The notes beneath the pieces are model-generated. The model made no database searches. It was not told where the DNA came from and saw nothing but the letters and a program-made list of their open reading frames with translations. A stretch of 26,533 nucleotides of DNA from Chromera velia (lineage: Eukaryota; Sar; Chromeraceae): contig JAHBMJ010001832.1 of assembly GCA_018398765.1 (NCBI GenBank), positions 1-26,533 on the forward strand. Reading direction: 5' to 3'. Positions 19,345 through 26,533 of the stretch are shown here, one piece after another (within the stretch, counting starts at the first letter, position 1; the number at the start of each line of letters is the position of its first letter). Both the position numbers and the translations under genes were made by a program.

Positions 19345-20075
19345 CTTATGACAGACTCGGAGCAGGGGGGGGGGAAAGGATTTCCGATCGTGCACAGTCA
19401 ACAGTGCTTTGGTCTTCCTTTTCTTTTCATTTCTGCTCATTCCCAATCCTTTGAAATTCCTTTGAACTATAACTCTTTAGCATTCTTTAGCAACAAACAA
19501 GGACAACTTTTCAGAATAAGAAGACTTTTTTGAATAAAACAGTTTCTAAGCTTTAATACATGAACATAAATATAAATTTACACAAACTACTGACTATAAA
19601 TCACGAATAAAACATCAAATTCAATTATGATAATTCATCATTCTATATATTTGATATCATAGTTTGAATCTAATTTATTTAATTTATCTGGAGATTTACT
19701 TTAAATTAAATAAAATAATTTGAATTAAATTGAGGCAGTTAAAGTCATCACTGGCCCGCCAGTAAGAAGACCACTTAGGCTTTGGCTGACTGTGGAGTAT
19801 GACAAATGTTTGTTCAAAGCCTAGGTTCAAAGCTTTCTTTTTATTTAACAGATGTAAAAAGCTAGACACCAGCCCAGAAAAATAAAGAGCAGCAATTGAA
19901 AGCGCGAGCTTAAAACGACTGGATGTCATTCAATACCAACCGTTGAATACCGTTGAATGGTTACAGTATTAAATAACACAATATCTGGCCTCAGACACAA
20001 TTATTAATTAATTATTAAAATTAATTCAATATAATATCTGATATATAAAAGCGGCTAGAAAAGAGGATTAGAAAA
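19345..20075. other. AT-rich intergenic stretch
   Basis: Mostly A+T with TTAAT-rich runs (for example 20000-20035) and stops in all frames. No gene or complete repeat element recognised. Confidence 0.5.
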
Positions 20076-20148
20076 CTAGCTTGTTGTGTGCCAGTGGCGG
20101 CACACAGAGTCCCACCGATTGTACGTGCGTCACGTCGGTGGGAGCTAG
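20076..20148. ncRNA. Compact three-helix foldback, candidate structured RNA or transposon end
   Basis: CTAGC (20076-20080) can pair with GCTAG (20144-20148). Inside lie two perfect hairpins: TGTGTGCC/GGCACACA (20085-20106, 6-nt loop) and TCCCACCGA/TCGGTGGGA (20110-20143), the latter with a further inner CGTG/CACG pairing. This makes a closed three-way junction of 73 nt that is G+C rich in an AT-rich setting. It is not a tRNA: no T-loop and no anticodon arm of usual form. Confidence 0.4.
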
Positions 20149-20750
20149 AAAAGTGGAACAAATGATGTTACGAATCAATTAATCAATCAGTTAATAAAAA
20201 TTGCTTTGACCGAGTGTAAGAAAGAAAAGAAAAAAAAAAACGAAATCGTTTTCAATTATAAATAAAGTCTTAATTAAGCTTGTATACTAAAAAAAACCTA
20301 GTTGAGCAACTTGCCAGCAGTGAGCTAAGTATAATTGTTTGAGGTACGTGAATCATATATCTACTGCATTGTCCAGGGCTTACTAAGCATCGATCGACTA
20401 AAGAAAAACAAAAGATCCCCCAAACCCCACATTTTTTTTTTCTTTCTGACATGAAGTTTCTGTTACACTCAAACAACTGTTGTTTAAGCGTTGTATAAGT
20501 CTAGGTACAAGTGTTGTTTATGTGTTGCATAACTGTTACTAATTATTATAGAGCAAAGCCAACTTCATTCAAAAGCCAAGATATTAAAGTGTTGTTTAGA
20601 GTTAAAAAGTAAAAAAAAAAAAACTTTTCCGATTGTTTCTAGGATCGTTTACTTTTTTTCTTCTTTTTTTTCTTTAATGGCAAGTTCAGCCGACACCTAT
20701 AGAGGGATTACTATAGAGGGATTATATATCTCGAAGTGGTTTCCAGAACG
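20149..20750. other. AT-rich intergenic stretch
   Basis: A-runs at 20229-20240 and 20611-20624, and T-runs near 20433 and 20652-20675. The word CTATAGAGGGATTA occurs twice in a row (20697-20725). Nothing else recognised. Confidence 0.4.
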
Positions 20751-22157
20751 ATTTAGTGGGTAAGGAAGGCTTTGAAGGAGAAAAGAAATGAAGCAGTAGG
20801 GCAGGCAATCCTCACATGCCTAAGAGAGGGGGTAGAAAACGAAATGGGGGGGGGGAGAGGAATGCATCCTTTTCATATTTTCCCTCATCTGAAGCAATGT
20901 GCACAGGCACTCTACACAGACAGAGGAATGCACCCTTTTGTAAAAGAAAGACTAAAAGGAAGCGCAGAGCAGAGAGAAATACAGGTAGTCAACAAGAAAG
21001 TGGACGGGATAGAGAGATGACTGCTGAAAAGAACAAAAAATGAGCTAGACAAGAAAAAGAGAGAGGCGTTTGCACATAAAATAGAAAGAAACATAAGAGA
21101 GAAGAGCAGTCAGGAGAAGGCAGAACTGACAGGAATGATGATGGCTGACGTGCACAGAAAGGTTTCAAACGGAAAGGGTCTCCACCTTTCTTTGTTTAAA
21201 GACAGAGCAGATAGAAAGGTTGGCTTGACAATGAAAATAGACAGAGAGAAAATAGGGAGAGCCCCTTTTTGCTATACGAGAGTGGCACCGCGATCGGAAC
21301 ACAGGAGGAGAGCAGCATGCAGGGTAGGAGACAGGGCTGTGGCTGCGACTCAGGGAAAAATTCCGATAAGGGGGGGAGAGAAGGTGCCGTTACAGAAAAG
21401 GACGTGCCAGTTCTGTCGAAGGTGGTTGGGAATCAAGGTGGTGGAAGATGAAATCCATCTAGTGACAGAATATCCTGTTTTTAACATAGAGAGAGCAGAG
21501 ATGTTCAGGAAGATAGAAGAGAAATAGGACAGCAAGATGGAAGAAAGAGCCAGAAAGGCAGCCACAGAAAGAGAAGGGCTTAATAAAGAAGAGGGAAAAA
21601 GAGACAACTCGACGCTTTTCTGCTTTCTGTTAAATGAATGTCATACTGCAGTCGATGAGTTTTTGGAATGGGCGTCATTCAGATGGAGGGTGTTTGAGGA
21701 GTGTCCAGGACGGTACGGACACATAGAGGGAGACGCTCTGGCAGCTAGATATGCAGGAATCACCGGAAGGCAGCGGGCGATCGAGAGACTAACAAAAGAA
21801 TATGAGGAGACGATTGATAACTTAGAGACGACCGAAGGAGCATTAGGGTGGGGAAGGAGGGAGCCGCAGAAGAAGATTGATAAAGCGAACAAGAAGAGCG
21901 AGGAAGCCCAAATCGTATGCCGTTTCAGATCGATTTTCAGGCTGGAAAGCCAACACGGATCCAGAGCCGTGGCTTGAACAACGAACAATCATGCAGCAGC
22001 GGCCAGGGCAACAGACTCTGGCGGGCCCCGAGGGTGGGGTCTGATACCTCAGCTTAGGCTGGGGAACGTCCCACTTAGCGCCCCACCCTGCTAGCTCTGG
22101 CGACAGATAGACATAGCGGGAAGGCCTTAGGGCGGAACATATCAATCAATCAATCAA
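20750..22157 (+). mobile_element. LINE (non-LTR retrotransposon) 3' fragment, copy 2
   Basis: One plus-strand frame is readable from about 20763 to 21977 with only a few stops (TGA near 21018, TAG at 21525-21527). It contains 'KRTCQFCRRWLGIKVVEDEI' followed by HLVTEYPVFNIER, the C-terminal C-x2-C...ED-E-x-H cluster of non-LTR elements, with Cys replaced by Tyr in the final CP. Downstream 'STLFCFLLNECHTAVDEFL' matches 'MALFTFLVNEADYHVNTLI' of copy 1. After the frame ends, about 160 bp of G+C-rich 3' UTR leads to a tail of ATCA repeats (22141-22157), a typical LINE 3' end. The endonuclease and reverse-transcriptase core are missing, so this is a 5'-truncated copy. Confidence 0.75.
22141..22157 (+). 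repeat. (ATCA)n tail of LINE copy 2
   Basis: Four tetranucleotide units that mark the probable 3' end and orientation of the element. Confidence 0.75.
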
Positions 22158-22384
22158 ATCATAGGGCATTACTAAATTATTTGTTACTTAATTATATACA
22201 ATATGGACTGCCAGGAACTATAGACTCCAACAACTATATATAGTTCAATAATAGTCATTGAACTGTTATTCATTAATTCATTTATTCATTCTAGGCACTA
22301 GCCTTTCCCGGAGGCTTTCCGATCAGTAGCGTAACACTTAAAAAAGAAAATATTCGTTTGCTCTATATAATATGTTAGAGTATG

Positions 22385-22423
22385 TTACCCTAAGTGGTTA
22401 GGGTAAGGCATGCCTGACCCTAA
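22385..22423. repeat. Overlapping palindromes with CCCTAA/TTAGGG arms
   Basis: TTACCCTAA-GTGG-TTAGGGTAA (22385-22406) is a perfect 9-bp hairpin. The second arm also pairs with ACCCTAA at 22417-22423 across AGGCATGCCT, giving a competing imperfect palindrome. Confidence 0.7.
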
Positions 22424-22575
22424 GACATATTAGCGCCGGCAAGGTCTAATAATATGATATACATGCACAGACAACTTGCACGGGGGCACATGGGGGCACA
22501 AAAAAAATATTGAATATGTTTGCTCTGGGTTGGCTGATAGGATTATTGAAGCAACCGCTTTTTATTTCTTTAGTA

Positions 22576-23037
22576 TTAACGTATGCAGACTCTTCTACAC
22601 ATACGCGAGGCCCCTGCCACTTGCAGCGACGCCCTCCCCTGCAGGCAGTACACTCCCGACGGTTTCACCTCCAGCTCCTCCCCCTCATCCCCGTCGACAG
22701 GCAGACCTGCCACCTTCAGCCCCCCCAAAGAAGAGCCAGAGTCTCCTTCCAAAGCCTGCAGCAGGAAGGTGTGGGATAGGTGGGGGACCAGCCCGGAGTC
22801 CACAGAGACGGCAGGGCCCATGTCGACCTCACACCCAACAGAGGCCCCGGCATGCCTCACCTTGCAGGGGAACGAGAAGGAGGACCAGGACCCAGTCTCG
22901 GGGTCCCCCACGGTGCTGTCCACCTCACACGCCAGAGGGTTACTCAGCGCCCCCCCCCTCCCCCCCAACCCTGCCGACGGAAGGGGAGGGAGGACGACCA
23001 GAGGGACAGAGTAGTCCAGGGAGATCGTACGGTCACC
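22576..23037 (-). CDS. RGP1: RGP1-like last exon
   Basis: Acceptor tgatcgcag, 153 codons then TAA. 'GDRTISLDYSVPLVVLPPLP' opens it, then a Gly-rich loop, 'SWSSFSFPCKV' and a further beta-rich tail. A GTATGT donor at 22604-22599 could instead splice to an unseen exon; the family normally ends soon after the F-S-F-P-x-K-V block, which supports the TAA. Confidence 0.65.
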   Translation of the reverse strand, partial: GDRTISLDYSVPLVVLPPLPSAGLGGRGGALSNPLACEVDSTVGDPETGSWSSFSFPCKVRHAGASVGCEVDMGPAVSVDSGLVPHLSHTFLLQALEGDSGSSLGGLKVAGLPVDGDEGEELEVKPSGVYCLQGRASLQVAGASRMCRRVCIR

Positions 23038-23979
23038 CTGCGATCATTCAAATGTGCAGATCGAATCATCAGATGCGCATCTGTAAAGCCGGTCGATCAG
23101 CGTTCTGAAGTTCAGAGGGGCCGAGCAAACCGGTGCGACACCTCGCATACCAACGAAGCTCGACAAAAGACAAGAACGAAGAATGTACGGCGAGCAAAGA
23201 AAATGGTGGAGGTCATATTCAAAGAACACGTCACGGACAGGTTGAAGCGGGAGGGATGGTGGCGGAAGCGGAAAGATCCAAAACGAACAACGGCAATCAC
23301 ACCACACAGATCAACGAAACCCCAACAGAATCACGATACAAAGGGAGACACACCGTCAGTGCCTTCAACGGTTCAGGAAATAGAAATTTCCCTCCGCCAC
23401 CCTCTTTTCCGTCTCCTTGTTGGCTCCCCTTTTTGCCTGCATCCCCAGAAACAGCTACGCGTGTACAACAATACACATGCATGGATTCACACAAACAATG
23501 CAAATATCTCCCGTCCCATCTATAGAAGGCTCCCTTTGGGCTCCTCTAGTTTCTTGAATGAGCTGATAGAAAAAACCAGGGAGGAAAGAAGAAAAGAACT
23601 ACTATGACGAGAAGCCAGGACCAGCAGACAGGCAGGCAGGCAGACAGACAGACAGACAGACACGTGAATGAATGAGACCGAACAGACAGCCCTTCGACAG
23701 GCAGAAATCCTCTTTCGGTCTGCTAGAAGAACAAAAGGGAATGAAGCACATTCAAAACCAAAAAGACAGAAATCCTCTTTCGGTCTGCTAGAAAAAAAAA
23801 CGGGAACGAAGCACAGCCAAAAGCAAGAAGACAGAAATCGTCGGTCTGAGAGAAAGGGCGGGGCCTCGCATATCCAGTCACAGCGAATACAGAAAGGAAA
23901 AGAAAGAACGAAAGAAAGAAAGAAAGAAAGAAAGAAAGAAAAAAAGAAAGAAAGAAGGAAGGAAGGAAGGAAAGAAGGA

Positions 23980-24011
<32 letters not shown>

Positions 24012-24085
24012 CGGACCTTCGGTGGCAGAAATGCGAAGACAGTGGAAGCAGAAGTGCAACTCGTAGGAGACTTCTACTGCATGAG

Positions 24086-24128
<43 letters not shown>

Positions 24129-24980
24129 CCAGAGAGAACCAAAAAGAATGAAAAAGCAGATTTAAGAGAAAAAAGAGCGATAAATCGTGGAAAGAAAAGA
24201 AGGACGAAAAAGAAACAATGGATGAAGTGACGGAAGACACCGGTGTTAGTGAAGAGATGAAACAAGACAGAGAGAGTGGAATGAATGAAGTGGGCCACCC
24301 CGACTCCCAACCGTTCAACCTCCATTCATTCCTGAATTCATCATCAAGTTGAATTAAGGAAGTGAGAGAAAGAAAAGGGATATAGATATGAACCAAATCA
24401 AAGGAGCCCCCTCCGTATCTCAATCTGACCACCTCGAACAGAAGTTGAACGCTCTTCTGTTCTCTAGGCACAAACAAAACCCCCCCCCGCATCCCCTGTA
24501 TGGCCGCCCACCTGCGTCTGTATGAAAGGAGGGGCACAAAGATGCCGCCAGGGGAACTTGCACGATCAATCTTCTGCTCGACGCCGTCACTTCTTTCCTC
24601 TCCCACAGGACCACAGAAGAACTCGCAGGCTTCACCTCGGCAGCTACCTGACCGACCATGCAGATCTTATCAGATCAGATTCGCAGCGAAATCAAAGAAA
24701 AGAAAAGTGAACGAACGAAAACGTCGAAAAAATCTGAACATCAACTCCGTCCTCTCATTGACCTGACTGCCTCCCAGCCAGCCAGCCAGACAGACAGACA
24801 GACAAAAGGGAGCCGTGAACTCCGAAGAGAAAATACATGAAGGCAGCTAGGGAGACTAATTGATGTCTGTCTCGAAAACGGACGGCAAAACATCTCTCAA
24901 TGGGGAAGGCCTTGCATGCAGAAAGAAGAAAGAAAGAAAACACATCCACCCTCCCTCCCTCCCTCCCAGCATCCCATCCC

Positions 24981-25014
<34 letters not shown>

Positions 25015-26358
25015 GACAGACCGACGAACGAACGAACGAACGAACGGACCTGCCTGAGTCCCGACACGGTGGAGGCAGACAGAGAGAGTCCTGCAGCTGC
25101 GGAGGCCCCCAGCAGTCCTCTCGGTTTTTTTGGTCCCCCGTCCTGTTCCCCTCCTCCTCTTCCTCCTCCTCCTCCTTGTGCCTGTGTCTGTGCTTGGAGA
25201 GACGACAGAGGGGCCGGCCCTCTTGACTCTTGCTGGTGTTGTGAGGGAAGGACAAGGATGGAGGAGGCGGACGAATTTGCGGCGTTCTGCTGGACAGGGA
25301 CAGAGAGGGGGACAGACAGCGCGGCGGCATCGATCGACGAGTAGGCGTCAGAGATCACCGTCTCCTTCCGCACGAGGGCCAAATGCAACTGCAAACAGAC
25401 AGACAGAAAGAAAGACAGAAATTAAACAGAGGGGGAAAAACGACAAATGGGTAAATTCCATCGCCCAAACGACACGCAGGTGGCGAAAAAATCACCCCTA
25501 AGAAAACTACCCGGAAAAGAACACATAATATTTCGGTTGCTCTCAGACGCAAACGCATGGACACACACTCCACTGTCTCTATCGGAGCGTCTGAGCAGTC
25601 AGAGGAATGCACACTACCAGAATGAGAACCAAAAACATTTTGCTTCACAAACTCATCGATCGGTCTCTTCTCTGCCCTTTCTTCCTTCCTTCCTCCCTTC
25701 TCCCCATGCACCGACCGACCTCAAGCGTCTCCACGGAAGCGTCCGAGAAGTCCAAAACCACGGGCACTTCGAGTCCCACGTGCCCACACGAAGCAGATGA
25801 GAGAGAAGGGGGGGAAGAGGAGGAGGAAAAGGGACCCAGACGAGGCCCCAGAGAACCTCGGGGCAAGCCGTGGCCCCAAGGGGGGGGATGGGATGAGGAG
25901 GACCTGCACGCACGCACTTAGAGGGAGGGAGGGACAGAGGCATCTCGCTAGGGGGACAGACGACTGCATGCACACACTCAGAAACTGCACGGCCGGCCGG
26001 TAGGCCTGCAGAAAAACCCTGCAGGCAAGCAGGTGCTCGCTTTGTTCTCTCTCTGCATGCGTACCCGGCCGCTCTTCCTTCCTTCCCCCTTTTGTTCGTT
26101 TGATGCAAGCTTGGCAAAGTGTCCTTTTCCTTCCCCTCTGCCTGTCTGTCTGTTTGTGCATGCGTGGCTGTGTATGCGCCTTGAACGAAGCAAGCTCATC
26201 TGTTCTCAAAGAAAACTTTTCCCTTAACAAAAGCCTTGCCCCGACTGACGTAGTGGAAGATGAAGAGGAAGAGGAGGGAGGCACCATCTGTCTGCTGAAC
26301 GCCCGAGGGACCCCTATCACGCACACCTTCCGACCCCCTGCGCGAATCTGGAGCCATT
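22576..26358 (-). CDS. RGP1: RGP1-like protein, C-terminal part, six-exon model (5' end outside window)
   Basis: Exons 26358-26250, 25903-25720, 25388-25050, 24647-24512, 24461-24394 (tentative) and 23037-22576 chain in phase (2, 0, 0, 1, 0) to a TAA, about 431 residues. Key match: 'VVLDFSDASVETLELHLALV' and 'RKETV' follow the Rgp1 pattern (x-F-D-F-S-x-x-x-V-x-C-x-Q-x-S-V-S-L-x-x-E-E-x-V). The next exons give 'KEVTASSRRLIVQVPLAASL' and PSFHT, fitting the R-T-S-F-S-L-P-I-P-L...P-G-F-x-T motif, then strands and a 'SWSSFSFPCKV' block like the family's F-S-W-D-L-P-I-K-V. RGP1 joins RIC1 as exchange factor for Rab6/Ypt6 at the Golgi. Long Ser, Gly and Gln stretches are inserted between the strands. 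The N-terminal arrestin-like half should lie right of the window. TRAPP-type beta-sandwich proteins are an alternative. Confidence 0.62.
23630..23664. repeat. (CAGG)n(CAGA)n microsatellite
   Basis: Tetranucleotide run inside the last RGP1-like intron. Confidence 0.85.
23697..23860. repeat. 65-bp tandem repeat, about two and a half units
   Basis: CAGAAATCCTCTTTCGGTCT starts at 23702 and 23767, with a shortened third unit from 23832. Intronic. Confidence 0.8.
23903..24010. repeat. (AAAG)n/(AAGG)n microsatellite
   Basis: About 108 bp of AAAG with an AAGG block in the middle. Intronic. Confidence 0.9.
24088..24123. repeat. (GA)n microsatellite
   Basis: About 17 GA units. Intronic. Confidence 0.9.
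24394..24461 (-). CDS. RGP1: RGP1-like internal exon e (tentative)
   Basis: Chosen because it converts phase 1 to phase 0, as the neighbours need. Acceptor tgcctagag, donor GATTTG|gttcat. Encodes 'EQKSVQLLFEVVRLRYGGGS', a strand that could match the family's V-S-L-x-W-x-L-x-F-E-F. An earlier donor, GAG|gtggtc at 24433, also gives phase 0. Confidence 0.4.
24512..24647 (-). CDS. RGP1: RGP1-like internal exon d
   Basis: 136 nt, acceptor gtcggtcag, donor GACGCAG|gtgggc, phase 0 in and 1 out. Encodes 'VAAEVKPASSSVVLWERKEV' then TASSRRLIVQVPLAASLC, like the family's strand leading to P-I-P-L. Confidence 0.65.
24776..24804. repeat. (CCAG)n(ACAG)n microsatellite
   Basis: Tetranucleotide run in the intron between exons c and d of the RGP1-like gene. 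Confidence 0.8.
24979..25049. repeat. (CAGA)n(CGAA)n run at the 5' end of an intron
   Basis: On the gene's strand it reads GTCCGTTCGTTCGTTCG... from the donor of exon c, then (GTCT)n. Confidence 0.85.
25050..25388 (-). CDS. RGP1: RGP1-like internal exon c
   Basis: 339 nt, acceptor ctgtttgcag, donor GGCAG|gtccgt, phase 0 in and out. Starts 'LHLALVRKETVISDAYSSID', completing the strand begun in the previous exon. The rest is a low-complexity insert (Ser/Ala, Gln, a GGGGGRGGG block). Confidence 0.72.
25720..25903 (-). CDS. RGP1: RGP1-like internal exon b
   Basis: 184 nt, acceptor gtgcgtgcag, donor CTTGAG|gtcggt, phase 2 in and 0 out. A Ser/Pro-rich first half is followed by 'CGHVGLEVPVVLDFSDASVE' and TLE, the first half of the diagnostic strand pair. 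Confidence 0.72.
26250..26358 (-). CDS. RGP1: RGP1-like internal exon a
   Basis: 109 nt, acceptor ggatgcag, donor ACTAC|gtcagt, phase 1 in and 2 out. Encodes 'WLQIRAGGRKVCVIGVPRAF' then SRQMVPP and a Ser run. 'KVCVIGVPRAF' could be the strand matching the family's I-x-V-P-F-x-V. An in-frame ATG (26370) lies just upstream after a stop, so a start there cannot be excluded. Confidence 0.55.
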
Positions 26359-26520
26359 CTGCATCCATCAATCATGTATGCATGCACGCATGCGAGCTGA
26401 TGATGCTACACGCGTACGAAGAACGGGAAGACGTCCAAGCATGCATGTGCAGAACAACAACGCGGTGGGTCACAAAGAGACCCACACGAATGCAGGGAGG
26501 AAACTTTGAGGGGGAAAAAG

Positions 26521-26533
26521 GGGGGGGGGGGGG
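26521..26533. other. Terminal G run
   Basis: Thirteen G residues end the window, probably a contig edge at a sequencing-resistant homopolymer. Confidence 0.7.

Noticed and set aside
22476-23607. Plus-strand frames of 210 and 275 codons
   Set aside because: Opposite the RGP1-like last exon and its intron; Pro/Arg-rich composition, no motif, while the minus strand shows beta-strand pattern and good splice sites.
24794-24850. Possible extra exon before a (GTCT)n run in the RGP1-like gene (minus strand)
   Set aside because: It has plausible splice sites, but its length would break the phase between exons c and d.

Overview
The window is nuclear DNA from a eukaryote. The genes are split by GT-AG introns, the exons encode eukaryote-specific proteins, and the intergenic DNA is full of microsatellites, minisatellites and transposon remains. 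GC-rich coding blocks with long Glu/Ser/Gly/Pro homopolymer tracts alternate with AT-rich repeat-bearing stretches. This style, plus runs of G or C next to an assembly gap and at the window edge, recalls a draft genome of a protist alga, perhaps a chromerid alveolate. That guess rests on style alone and is weak. No prokaryotic, organellar, rRNA or tRNA gene was seen.

Three host genes lie on the minus strand. (1) At the left edge is the first coding exon of a TXNDC9-like (phosducin/thioredoxin-like) protein, 694..428, which runs out of the window. (2) In the middle, 16778..7157, is a gene I rebuilt from six or seven phase-compatible exons. It encodes a topoisomerase VI B-subunit-like protein (TOP6B/MTOPVIB/TOPOVIBL type) with an N-terminal GHKL ATPase fold, a transducer region split by an acidic insert, and a long low-complexity tail. 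The spliced model is about 1239 residues. (3) At the right, 26358..22576, are six exons that chain in phase and look like the C-terminal two thirds of an RGP1 protein (arrestin-fold partner of RIC1, Rab6/Ypt6 exchange factor). Its 5' part lies beyond the window.

Region by region: 1-700, TXNDC9 exon 1. 700-7100, AT-rich intergenic DNA holding a decayed copy of the 5' end of the TOP6B-like gene (about 1488-1765), an unidentified decayed coding remnant (about 3180-3880), a 3' fragment of a LINE (about 4240-5250) and a 1129-bp hAT-like DNA transposon with a perfect 8-bp target-site duplication (5646-6774). 7157-16778, the TOP6B-like gene; its introns hold a 37-bp minisatellite, a 169-N gap and an 85-bp hairpin-bearing satellite, and a one-N join where about 800 bp is repeated, probably by misassembly. 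16800-19350, a broken coding remnant on the plus strand. 19350-20760, AT-rich intergenic DNA with a compact three-helix foldback. 20750-22160, a second, longer 3' copy of the same LINE family ending in an (ATCA)n tail. 22170-22570, short palindromes. 22576-26533, the RGP1-like gene.

The most unusual signal is in the splice sites. Most inferred introns start with GTC rather than GTA/GTG, and many open with short tandem tetranucleotides in the GTNN register (GTCA, GTCG, GTCT, GTTC), so several GT dinucleotides lie 4 nt apart. All homology statements come from remembered family features; no search was run.
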